A DNA stretch of 64,000 nucleotides from Methylomicrobium lacus LW14 (GTDB taxonomy: Bacteria > Pseudomonadota > Gammaproteobacteria > Methylococcales > Methylomonadaceae). Below are positions 28,278 through 36,454 of the stretch, piece after piece. The position numbers were made by a program, and so were the translations under genes. The stretch covers positions 4,291,501 through 4,355,500 of the forward strand of contig NZ_AZUN01000001.1 in assembly GCF_000527095.1 (NCBI RefSeq), given 5' to 3'. Numbering within the stretch: the stretch's first letter is position 1; every line of letters begins with the position of its first letter. Below the pieces are notes generated by a model. That model did no database searches and was not told the origin of the DNA. It was given only the letters and a program-made list of their open reading frames with translations.

Positions 28278-28855
28278 CTCCGCTCGTGTGCGTGATCGGT
28301 CTGACCGGCTGCGCGGCGACGCAAGCACCTGGCGTAAGCCCTCCTCCGGCTGAGCCGGTAGCGGCGAGGCCGCGTCCGTTATTTCCGATCGCGCCGCCGC
28401 AGGGCCCTGCTCGGCGCATCGTGCAGCAGTTGACCGCGCATTGGCCGGGAAGCGAGAAAACGCTGCTCTGCATATTGGAACTGGACAGCGCGCATATCGC
28501 GATGGCCGGCCTTACCCAGGACGGCCTGAGCCTGTTCAACCTGTCCTACGACGGCAAGACCTTGGAGGCCGATAAAAATCCTTTGGTTCCGGAGCTGGTC
28601 GCGCCGGAGTTGATCATCGCGGATTTACAGCTGGTTTATTGGCCGCTCGCCGTATTGCAAAAAAATCTGCCGAAACAGTTGAAATTGGAGGCCGGTCCGG
28701 ATTTTCGCCGCTTGTCCGAACAAGGCAAACCGCGCATCGAAGTGCGCTATATCAGTCAAGAAGACGCCTGGCCGAGAACGGTCGAGCTGACCAATCTGCA
28801 ATATCATTACCGGCTTACGATCGATACGGTCAGCTATGAAGTTGTATCTGAATGA
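28259..28855 (+). CDS. apeN: DUF3261 lipoprotein of aryl-polyene cluster
   Basis: A 198-residue putative outer-membrane lipoprotein with lipobox LTGC (residues 15-18) and a Pro/Ala-rich linker. The remainder has the DUF3261 pattern (LLCILELDSAHIAMAGLTQDG...). Such proteins occur in aryl-polyene clusters and may help place the pigment in the outer membrane. It overlaps both neighbours (19 bp upstream, 20 bp downstream). The gene symbol follows the E. coli cluster and rests on position and family only. Confidence 0.72.
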   Translation: MPRRRLAPLVCVIGLTGCAATQAPGVSPPPAEPVAARPRPLFPIAPPQGPARRIVQQLTAHWPGSEKTLLCILELDSAHIAMAGLTQDGLSLFNLSYDGKTLEADKNPLVPELVAPELIIADLQLVYWPLAVLQKNLPKQLKLEAGPDFRRLSEQGKPRIEVRYISQEDAWPRTVELTNLQYHYRLTIDTVSYEVVSE

Positions 28856-30017
28856 TCTAGGCTTACTCTGCGCGGCCGGCAACGGCAAGAGCGAGGTGCT
28901 CCGGAATCTGTTGGCCGGCGAGCGTTCGGGACTGGTGTTTACCGACCAGTTCAGCCCCGGACGAATGTTTGCGGTGGGCAGGGTCGAGGCCGAGCTGCCG
29001 GAGATCGGCGATGACTTGCGTTACCACCGCTGCCGAAATAACCGCCTGTTGCTGGCCGCCTTGGAGCAAATTCGCGGCACGGTCGATCGCATGATCGCAC
29101 GCTTCGGAAGGGATCGTATCGGCTGCGTATTGGGCACCAGCACGTCCGGCGTCAGAAGTACCGAACTGGCGTTGGCCGAGCAGGCCGAAAGCGGCGTCTT
29201 GCCGAGCGAATTTCATTACAAACAGCAGCAGATGGGGGCGGGCGCCGATTTTTTGGCGGCCTATCTGAACCTTGGCGGGCCGGCCTATACGCTGTCGACT
29301 GCCTGTTCATCGAGCGGCCGGGCGCTCGCTTCCGCGCGCCGCTTGCTCCGCTTGGGTCTCTGCGATGCGGTGATCGTCGGCGGCGCCGATACGCTGTGCA
29401 ATCTGACGATCAACGGTTTCGCGGCGCTGGAATCCTTGAGCAGCGGCTTGTGCAAGCCGTTCGGACTGCACCGGGACGGCATCAACATCGGCGAGGCGGT
29501 CAGCCTGTTTGTGCTGAGCCGGGAAGCAGGGCCTGTCGAGTTGCAGGGGATCGGTTCGACCAGCGATGCCTATCATTTCTCCGCTCCCGACCCCGAAGGG
29601 CTGGCGGTCGGGCAGGCAATGCAGAAGGCCTTGCAGGACGCCGGCAAGCGCCCCGAAGAGATCGACTACCTGAACCTGCACGGCACCGCGACCGTGTTGA
29701 ACGACAGCATGGAAAGCAAGGCGGTCAACGCGCTGTTCGGCGCCGATGTACCGGCCAGTTCGAGCAAGGGTATGACCGGCCATACGCTAGGCGCGGCGGC
29801 CGCGCTCGAACTCGGTTTTTGCTGGCTGTTGCTGAACGGCGATGACGATACGGGACGGTTGATTCCGAACATCAACGCGGATCAAATCGACCCGAAGCTG
29901 GCCGCATTGAATCTGGTGCGGCAGGGCGCGGCATTGAAGCGGAGGATCAACACCTGCCAAAGCAATTCGTTCGCGTTCGGCGGCAACAATATTTCGATTG
30001 TCGTGGGCCGGGCATGA
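28836..30017 (+). CDS. apeO: Beta-ketoacyl-ACP synthase (ApeO-like)
   Basis: A 393-residue thiolase-fold condensing enzyme. The catalytic triad is visible: Cys157 in TLSTACSSSG, His in NLHGTATVLND and His in GMTGHTLGAAAALE. It is likely to condense acyl chains with malonyl-ACP in aryl-polyene chain growth. It overlaps the DUF3261 gene by 20 bp and the dehydratase by 4 bp (ATGA). Confidence 0.85.
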   Translation: MKLYLNDLGLLCAAGNGKSEVLRNLLAGERSGLVFTDQFSPGRMFAVGRVEAELPEIGDDLRYHRCRNNRLLLAALEQIRGTVDRMIARFGRDRIGCVLGTSTSGVRSTELALAEQAESGVLPSEFHYKQQQMGAGADFLAAYLNLGGPAYTLSTACSSSGRALASARRLLRLGLCDAVIVGGADTLCNLTINGFAALESLSSGLCKPFGLHRDGINIGEAVSLFVLSREAGPVELQGIGSTSDAYHFSAPDPEGLAVGQAMQKALQDAGKRPEEIDYLNLHGTATVLNDSMESKAVNALFGADVPASSSKGMTGHTLGAAAALELGFCWLLLNGDDDTGRLIPNINADQIDPKLAALNLVRQGAALKRRINTCQSNSFAFGGNNISIVVGRA

Positions 30018-30463
30018 TCGATTTTTTGCGGATGGACGTCGCCGAATTACTGCCGCATACCGGCAAGATGATCTGGCTCGATAAGGTGCTTGCCTGGGAC
30101 GAGGATTCGGTCACCGCCGAATTGACCGTGCGCGGCGATGCGTTGTTCGGCGGCGGTAACGCGGTGCCGGCCTGGGCGGGCATCGAATACATGGCACAGA
30201 CGATAGGGCTTTACGCGGGCATCCACGCCAAACGGGTGGGCGAGCCGATTCGGCTCGGATTTCTGCTCGGCGCCCGGCGCTACGAGAGTGACGTGCCCGC
30301 GTTCGAGATTGGCTCGACCCTGACCGTGCGGGCCGAGAAAGTGATGCAGGACGAACGCCTGTTGGTGTTCAACTGCGGGATTACGGGCGAGCTTGTTAAA
30401 GTCAGCGCCACGCTGAATGTTTATCAGGCGCCCATCGATATGATAAAGAATGATGATGAATAA
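30014..30463 (+). CDS. apeP: Hotdog-fold 3-hydroxyacyl-ACP dehydratase (ApeP-like)
   Basis: A 149-residue single hotdog-domain protein with LLPHTGKMIWLDKVL and the helix AWAGIEYMAQTIGLYAG, as in FabA/FabZ-related ApeP/ApeI proteins. It would dehydrate the 3-hydroxyacyl intermediate so that double bonds build up. It overlaps both neighbours by a few bases, in a translationally coupled operon. Confidence 0.82.
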   Translation: MIDFLRMDVAELLPHTGKMIWLDKVLAWDEDSVTAELTVRGDALFGGGNAVPAWAGIEYMAQTIGLYAGIHAKRVGEPIRLGFLLGARRYESDVPAFEIGSTLTVRAEKVMQDERLLVFNCGITGELVKVSATLNVYQAPIDMIKNDDE

Positions 30464-31181
30464 GACTGTCTTAGTGACCGGCTCCAGCCGCGGCATCGGC
30501 AAGGCGATCGCCTTGTACCTGGCGGCCCAGGGCTATGACCTGGTGCTGCACTGTCGCAGCCGGCGCGACCAAGCTGAAGCGGTCGCCAGCGAAATCGAAA
30601 ACCTCGGGCGCGGCGCCCGGATTCTGCAATTCGATGTCGGCGACCGTGTGCAGTGCGCGCAGCAGCTGGCCGAGGATATCGATGCGAACGGCGTCTATTA
30701 CGGCGTGGTCTGCAATGCCGGCATCGCCGCCGACAATGCGTTCCCGTCGCTGACCGGCGAAGAGTGGGACAGCGTGATTCATACCAACCTCGACAGCTTT
30801 TATAATGTGTTGCAGCCGATCGTGATGCCGATGGTCCGGCGGCGGGGGCCCGGCCGCATCGTGACGCTGTCGTCGGTGTCCGGCCTGATCGGCAACCGAG
30901 GCCAGGTCAATTACAGCGCCGCGAAGGCCGGCATCATCGGGGCGACCAAGGCACTGGCATTGGAACTGGCCAAGCGCGAGATCACGGTCAATTGCATAGC
31001 GCCCGGCCTGATCGAGACCGAGATGGTCGAGGAACTGCCGCTCGATGAGATCAAGAAGATGATTCCGGCGCGCCGGGTCGGGCGGCCGAAGGAGGTCGCC
31101 GCGGCGGTCGCCTTTCTATTGTCCGAGGATGCGGCCTATATCACCCGTCAGGTCATCGCGGTCAACGGAGGCCTGTGCTGA
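30450..31181 (+). CDS. apeQ: 3-oxoacyl-ACP reductase, SDR (ApeQ-like)
   Basis: A 243-residue short-chain dehydrogenase with cofactor motif TGSSRGIGKAI, NAG motif VCNAGIAADN, and catalytic Ser-Tyr-Lys (SSVSGLIGNRGQVNYSAAKAG). It reduces 3-oxoacyl-ACP with NADPH. Three ATG codons in a row (30450, 30453, 30456) overlap the preceding stop; any could start it. The stop TGA overlaps the ATG of the next synthase. Confidence 0.88.
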   Translation: MMMNKTVLVTGSSRGIGKAIALYLAAQGYDLVLHCRSRRDQAEAVASEIENLGRGARILQFDVGDRVQCAQQLAEDIDANGVYYGVVCNAGIAADNAFPSLTGEEWDSVIHTNLDSFYNVLQPIVMPMVRRRGPGRIVTLSSVSGLIGNRGQVNYSAAKAGIIGATKALALELAKREITVNCIAPGLIETEMVEELPLDEIKKMIPARRVGRPKEVAAAVAFLLSEDAAYITRQVIAVNGGLC

Positions 31182-32404
31182 TGAAGCGTGTGGTTGTCAC
31201 CGGCATGGCCGGGCTGTCTCCGATCGGCAATGACTGGCAGAGTATTTCCGAGCATTTAAAAACGCAGACGACCGGCATCCGCTACATGCAGGATTGGGAC
31301 AAATACCAGGGTTTGAATACCCGGCTTGCAGGGCCGGTCGATTTTGAGCGGCCCGAGCATTATTCGCGTAAACAGACGCGCAGCATGGGGCGGGTCGCAT
31401 TGATGGCGACCTATGCGACCGAGCTGGCGCTTGGCGATGCCGGCTTGTTGAACGATCAGGTCTTAAAGAGCGGGCAGATGGGCGTGGCTTACGGCAGTTG
31501 CTCGGGCAGTTTCGATGCGATCGCGGACTTCGGCAATATGCTCTTGAACCACAGGACCGACGGGCTGAATGCGACGTCTTATATACGGATGATGGGGCAT
31601 ACCGCCGCAGTCAATATCGGCCTGTTCTTCGGCATCAACGGCCGCGTGTATACGACATCCAGCGCCTGCACGTCGGGCAGCCAGGGCATCGGCTATGCTT
31701 ACGAGACGATCAAATACGGCCATCAGACCCTGATGGCGGCCGGCGGCGCGGATGAGCTTTCGGCCAGTCAGGCGGCGGTGTTCGACACGCTCTATGCGAC
31801 CAGCCTGAAAAATGACGCGCCCGAGACGACGCCGCGGCCGTTCGATCTGAACCGCGACGGACTGGTAATCGGAGAAGGCGCGGCCACCTTTATCCTCGAA
31901 GAACTGGAGCACGCCAAAGCGCGCGGCGCGACGATTCATGCGGAAGTGGTCGGCTACGGCACCAATTCGGACGGTCTGCATGTGACCCAGCCGGACAGCC
32001 GCAGCATGCAGGGCGCAATGCGGCTCGCCTTGGAGGATGCGGGGCTGCCGCCTGCCGCGATCGGCTATATCAGCGCGCACGGCACCGCGACCGAGCATGG
32101 CGATGGGGCCGAGAGTCACGCGACTGCGGCGATTTTCGGCGCCAATACGCCCATCAGTTCGATGAAGAGTTATACCGGCCATACGCTCGGCGCCTGCGGC
32201 GCGCTGGAAGCCTGGACGGCCATCCAGATGATGAACGAAGGCTGGTTTCATCCGACCGCGAATCTGCAAACGATCGATCCGAATTGCGCCCCATTGGATT
32301 ATATTATTGGCGCTGTTCGCAAGCTAGATTGCAGCTATGTGATGAGCAATAACTTTGCTTTCGGAGGCATCAACACCTCCCTGATTTTTAAACGTTGGGA
32401 TTGA
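31181..32404 (+). CDS. apeR: Beta-ketoacyl-ACP synthase (ApeR-like)
   Basis: A 407-residue FabF-type ketosynthase. Cys163 lies in TTSSACTSGSQG, with His in ISAHGTATEHGD and His in SYTGHTLGACGALE, giving a complete Cys-His-His triad. It is the last pathway gene of the operon. The ATG at 31181 overlaps the preceding TGA and has GGAGG (31167-31171) nine bases upstream, which decides the start over a GTG at 31175. Confidence 0.86.
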   Translation: MKRVVVTGMAGLSPIGNDWQSISEHLKTQTTGIRYMQDWDKYQGLNTRLAGPVDFERPEHYSRKQTRSMGRVALMATYATELALGDAGLLNDQVLKSGQMGVAYGSCSGSFDAIADFGNMLLNHRTDGLNATSYIRMMGHTAAVNIGLFFGINGRVYTTSSACTSGSQGIGYAYETIKYGHQTLMAAGGADELSASQAAVFDTLYATSLKNDAPETTPRPFDLNRDGLVIGEGAATFILEELEHAKARGATIHAEVVGYGTNSDGLHVTQPDSRSMQGAMRLALEDAGLPPAAIGYISAHGTATEHGDGAESHATAAIFGANTPISSMKSYTGHTLGACGALEAWTAIQMMNEGWFHPTANLQTIDPNCAPLDYIIGAVRKLDCSYVMSNNFAFGGINTSLIFKRWD

Positions 32405-32435
32405 AACAATCCCGAATCAACCCGAGGAAATAAGC

Positions 32436-32798
32436 ATGATAAAAAAAATGAGTTTGCTGTTTGCGTCGTTGATTTTGGTGACCGGTTGTACGACGACCGG
32501 GACCTTCAAGGTGCCGGAAGGCTCCAAGTTGTATATCTATGAAAGGCCGCAGCCGGTTTCGGTCGATGCGGGCGGCAAGGTCACGACCAAGCCGTTTTTC
32601 TGGACTGCGGCCGGCATGCCTCCGGGCGGCGGGATTCCTTACCGTCTGGAAAAAGACGGCCAAACCCTCAAGGAAGGCAGACTGCGGACCAAATTCCGCG
32701 TCGTTTCGATCTTTTGGCCGCCTGCTGCCGCGATCTACTGGCCAATGGGCTTCAATCCGAACATCACCTATGACCTGGTCAACGATACCCAGGAGTGA
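32436..32798 (+). CDS. Small lipoprotein, unknown function
   Basis: A 120-residue protein with a lipoprotein signal (VTGC at about residues 15-18). A conserved-looking body follows (PEGSKLYIYERP, FWPPAAAIYWPMGFNPNITYDL). I cannot assign a family with confidence. AGGAA precedes the ATG at good distance. It follows the polyene operon by 31 bp, so it may be cotranscribed with it. Confidence 0.65.
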   Translation: MIKKMSLLFASLILVTGCTTTGTFKVPEGSKLYIYERPQPVSVDAGGKVTTKPFFWTAAGMPPGGGIPYRLEKDGQTLKEGRLRTKFRVVSIFWPPAAAIYWPMGFNPNITYDLVNDTQE

Positions 32799-32913
32799 TC
32801 CAAGAATCGTGGCTTGATCAAGGGTAGGGCGCTTATCATGCGCCTTACCCTGATCAATGGGTTGCAGGAGCGTTTTCAGCCTCGGCTAAAGACGCTCCTG
32901 CCAGGTTTGCGGT

Positions 32914-33354
32914 TTACTTCAACAATTCCAGCGCTTTTTCTGTCCCTTTCTGCTGCGCCTTCGCCGTTGACTTGTGCTTCAGCGACTTCGCCGTCTGCTT
33001 GGAGGATTTCGGCAGGGCTTTGACCTCGCCTTGCAGTTTTTTGACGGTTTCCGAGCCGCTCTTCACGGCTTCGGCGCCCTCTTTGACTTGCTCGGGCGTT
33101 GCTTGCTTCGCAGTTCCCTCGATCGCTTTCTGGGTCTGGTCTTTGGCCGCCTCAGGCGTATTTTGCACCGCATCCTTCACTTGTTTGGCGTCCTTCAAGG
33201 CTTGATCGGCTGTTTCGGCGCCTGCGACGACGCCCGGCGCGACCGCGGCCGCGGTGTTATTGGCCGCCTGTTTGGCTACGCCTTCCAGCAGGCTTTGCTC
33301 CGCCATGACGGCGCCGGAGGCGATCAATAATGAACTAATCAATAAAGCTTTCAT
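32914..33354 (-). CDS. Exported Ala/Lys-rich helical protein
   Basis: A 146-residue protein with an N-terminal signal peptide (ASGAVMA, cleavage after about residue 18). The rest is a charged, alanine-rich, probably helical body containing repeated A/E/K/Q segments. Low-complexity composition prevents a family call. I chose ATG 33354 over an upstream GTG (33369) because it begins directly at the signal peptide. Confidence 0.55.
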   Translation of the reverse strand: MKALLISSLLIASGAVMAEQSLLEGVAKQAANNTAAAVAPGVVAGAETADQALKDAKQVKDAVQNTPEAAKDQTQKAIEGTAKQATPEQVKEGAEAVKSGSETVKKLQGEVKALPKSSKQTAKSLKHKSTAKAQQKGTEKALELLK

Positions 33355-33615
33355 AGAAGAACCTTTCACGAGAGTTGAGTGAGGTTACAGAGTACTGCGG
33401 CCAAGCTGAATTAATGATGAACGAATCCGCGCTGAAAACGACGCGTGAGTTCGTCTGAGAAACAGGTTAGAGGGAGGGTATCAGAAAGAGGCGAACGAGC
33501 CGCTATGCTGCTCGTTCGCCTGTCAAGCGGGGTGTTTACGCAGAAGACGTAAACGGGAATGGATTGGGATTTGCCAACGGAATAACGTTTTTAAGCGTTA
33601 TTTTTAGCCAGGCCT

Positions 33616-34347
33616 TTATTCTGCGGTAATGCTATCGTCATCGCCATGATGATCGTGATCTTCGTGATGATGTGTTTTTGCGGAACGCACGACCTGTACA
33701 CTCAAAGTGCCGAGGTTGATGGCAGCAAGGCTGTTGGCGTTGATGTTCGCGACCGTGCGGTTGTTGCTGTCCGGGCCGAGGATGCCGTCAGCCGCGCTGG
33801 CGCTCACGCTGGCTTCGACGGTAATCGTGTGATCGCCTTCGCCGACATCCGGGGCAATAAAGTTGAAGTGATTTGCCGAGGTGGTTTCCATGATTTTAGC
33901 GATATCCTGGTCAGTAAAGGCGCATTCGTTAGCCGCCTGAATGAAACCGTCGGCATCGGCATCGGCGCATTGCGTTGTGACTTCGCTGAAAAGAGCATCG
34001 TATTTTTGGCAGCTGGTATGGAAGCGCACCTTGCCCGGAGCAACCGGAATGCCGTCAATCTTGACCGTGACCTCGACACCGGCGCAAGCCTCCGGCAGAC
34101 CTTTCTTTTTCGTTTTCGTGATCAAACTGCTTTCCAGGGAAACGCCGATCAGCAGGCTTTTTTTATCGCCGGGCACCTTCAGGGTAGTGCTCAGAATAGG
34201 GGCTGCAGCATCGCCCAAGCTGGTATCGAGCAACAGACTGGTATTCGAACTGGTGACACCGGAAAAGGTGGCGGCGCCGTCTGCGTGCAGCGATGCCGAG
34301 AATAAGGCGGATAAGGTTAATGCGCTATATGCGAATAGTTTCTTCAT
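33616..34347 (-). CDS. Exported protein with His/Asp-rich C-terminus
   Basis: A 243-residue exported protein. The signal peptide ends near SLHADG (about residue 23). The body is beta-rich, with four cysteines that could pair in the periplasm (for example LPEACAGVEV, HTSCQKYDA, TTQCADAD, NECAFTD). The tail HHHEDHDHHGDDD may bind divalent metal. No family is recognised. GAGGT lies before the ATG. It is divergent from a ZIP transporter gene. Confidence 0.65.
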   Translation of the reverse strand: MKKLFAYSALTLSALFSASLHADGAATFSGVTSSNTSLLLDTSLGDAAAPILSTTLKVPGDKKSLLIGVSLESSLITKTKKKGLPEACAGVEVTVKIDGIPVAPGKVRFHTSCQKYDALFSEVTTQCADADADGFIQAANECAFTDQDIAKIMETTSANHFNFIAPDVGEGDHTITVEASVSASAADGILGPDSNNRTVANINANSLAAINLGTLSVQVVRSAKTHHHEDHDHHGDDDSITAE

Positions 34348-34499
34348 GAATTCGACCTCTGTTTTTATTGACGGGGCTTTGTCGGGTTTTGAGCCAGAGC
34401 AAAGGCTGACGGATCATAACAGAGCCGGAAAAATTAAAGATTTACCTGGGTCTCAATTCGCATAAGTTTTACTATGGTCAAGCATCACAGGGGGCGGAA

Positions 34500-34528
34500 T
34501 TCGCGTTTTACGCGGATTTGGTTATAAT
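34500..34528 (+). promoter_or_regulatory. Putative promoter of ZIP transporter gene
   Basis: A perfect TATAAT sits at 34523-34528, 42 bp before the start codon at 34570. The -35 region (about 34500-34505, ttcgcg) matches poorly. Assignment rests on the -10 box and location. Confidence 0.4.
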
Positions 34529-34569
34529 CCCGGTCATTATGAACTTAGCAGGCAGAGGCGGGCGACGCG

Positions 34570-35526
34570 ATGACTATATCCAACCAAAAGTTTAAACAGA
34601 TGCAGTTGTATTTGGAGGCCCAGTTAGCCAGGGCGCTTGCCAGTCCTTATTATCAAAAGCTGTTGGCGATGCCGCCCTTGCAGCGCTGGGCCACGGTTGC
34701 CGGTTTGTTTCTGGCGTCGCAAGTGGTCATTTTCGGCGCCTTATACCTGATCTTCGGCAAAGTCGTCGTGATCGGTTTTCTGGCCAGCATTGTTGCCGGT
34801 CTCGCGACCGGGTTTGGCGCGCTGCCGGCGTTGTTTTTCCGGAACATTTCGAATAATCTGTTCAACAGCATGCTCGGCGCCGCGGCCGGCGTGATGCTGG
34901 CCGCGACTGCGTTTTCGCTGTTGGTGCCGGGCATCGGTTTCGGCAATGCGGTCTGGGCCGGCAAGGGCATCTATTTGGTCTCGTTCGGTATGTTGCTCGG
35001 CGCGCTGTTTCTGCACTATGCCGATCGCCAGTTGCCGCATGTGCATTTTGATGCGGTTTCCGATCTGCGCAAAACCTCGTTCAATAAAATCTGGCTGTTC
35101 ATTGTCGCGATCACGATTCACAATTTTCCGGAAGGCATGTCGGTCGGCGTCAGTTTCGGCACCGGCGAGATGAAAACCGGCATCGTGTTGGCGATCGCGA
35201 TCGCCCTGCAAAATATTCCCGAAGGTTTGGCGGTGGCGCTGCCCTTGGTCGGTCTGGGTTACAACAAATGGCGCGCGGTGGGGATTGCGGCCTTCACCGG
35301 CCTGGTCGAACCGGTCGGCGGCTTACTGGGCATCACGATGGTTACGGTATTCCAGCCGATTCTGCCGATCGCGATGGGGTTTGCGGCCGGCGCGATGCTG
35401 TTCGTGATCAGCGAGGAAATCATTCCCGAAACGCATGGCAACACCGGCGACCGTTCCCGCTATGCGACCTTTGCGTTGATGTTCGGATTCATCATCATGA
35501 TGATCTTGGACAATATGCTGGGTTGA
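34570..35526 (+). CDS. ZIP-family metal transporter
   Basis: A 318-residue inner-membrane protein with eight likely helices. ZIP metal-site motifs HNFPEGMSVGVSFG (in helix IV) and QNIPEGLAVALPL (helix V) are intact. It should import zinc or another divalent cation. The long N-terminal extension (about 40 residues before the first helix) is unusual for short bacterial ZupT proteins. The gene is next to a TMEM165/GDT1 exporter and a His-rich exported protein. Confidence 0.88.
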   Translation: MTISNQKFKQMQLYLEAQLARALASPYYQKLLAMPPLQRWATVAGLFLASQVVIFGALYLIFGKVVVIGFLASIVAGLATGFGALPALFFRNISNNLFNSMLGAAAGVMLAATAFSLLVPGIGFGNAVWAGKGIYLVSFGMLLGALFLHYADRQLPHVHFDAVSDLRKTSFNKIWLFIVAITIHNFPEGMSVGVSFGTGEMKTGIVLAIAIALQNIPEGLAVALPLVGLGYNKWRAVGIAAFTGLVEPVGGLLGITMVTVFQPILPIAMGFAAGAMLFVISEEIIPETHGNTGDRSRYATFALMFGFIIMMILDNMLG

Positions 35527-35621
35527 TCCCTGCCGCAGCCTAATGAATCGGGCGGCTTAGGCCGCCTGATACGCTTTTCCTTTTCCTAACTCTAATCACC
35601 CCGTCTATACCCACCCATTGC

Positions 35622-36407
35622 ATGGACAAAGCCGAACAATTACTGCAAAACCTGATCGCCTGGATAAACGGCGTCGCCGCCTGGATGCAGGCTCTGCCGA
35701 TAGAACCACAGTTACAAGCGTTTTTAGACAAATTCTCGGCTTTGCTGGCAACCGGCAATTGGCGCGAAATCGCGGCCACCGCGGCGACCAGCTTCGCGTT
35801 GATCGTGACCGCCGAAATCGGCGACAAAAGCCAGTTGGTGTGCATGGCGCTGGCTTCCAAGCACAAACCGTTGCCGGTGCTGCTCGGCGCCAGCGCCGCG
35901 TTCGCGTTGCTGAATACGCTCGCGGTCGTGTTCGGCGCCGCGATTGCCAGTTGGCTGCCGGAGTACATCGTCGCGGCGACGGTCGCCTTGTTGTTCGGCG
36001 TTTTCGGCATTCATGCCCTGCGGGTGACCGATGACGATGACGAGGAGGTCAAGGAAAAAAGCGGGCACGGCATCTTCTTCACGACCTTTTTATTGATTAC
36101 GGTCGCCGAGTTCGGCGATAAGACCCAACTCGCGGTCGTCGCATTAAGCAGCACGTCGATGCCCGTGGCGGTCTGGATCGGTTCGACCCTCGCGCTGGTT
36201 ACGACCTCGGCGATCGGCGTACTGGCCGGACGCACGATCCTGCAGAGATTTCCGTTGGCCTTATTGCACCGCATCAGCGGCGTGATCTTCTTGATTCTGT
36301 CGGCCTTCGCGGCCTATCGGGCGTATAACGCTTATGAGGTTGTAAAAGGACAGCCCTTACCCATTTGGGAGATGATAAAGCAGAAGGTGCCGCACTATTT
36401 GCAATAA
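35622..36407 (+). CDS. TMEM165/GDT1-family cation transporter
   Basis: A 261-residue membrane protein carrying both family signatures: EIGDKSQL (near residue 67) and EFGDKTQL (near residue 165). Family members move Mn2+ or Ca2+ out of the cytoplasm, and the acidic stretch DDDDEEVKEK in the central loop agrees with the family layout. It follows the ZIP gene by 95 bp in the same direction. Confidence 0.9.
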   Translation: MDKAEQLLQNLIAWINGVAAWMQALPIEPQLQAFLDKFSALLATGNWREIAATAATSFALIVTAEIGDKSQLVCMALASKHKPLPVLLGASAAFALLNTLAVVFGAAIASWLPEYIVAATVALLFGVFGIHALRVTDDDDEEVKEKSGHGIFFTTFLLITVAEFGDKTQLAVVALSSTSMPVAVWIGSTLALVTTSAIGVLAGRTILQRFPLALLHRISGVIFLILSAFAAYRAYNAYEVVKGQPLPIWEMIKQKVPHYLQ

Positions 36408-36454
36408 GGGATATCGCTTAAAGTCACTCATCCTGTCTCACGCTTGAACCCCGA

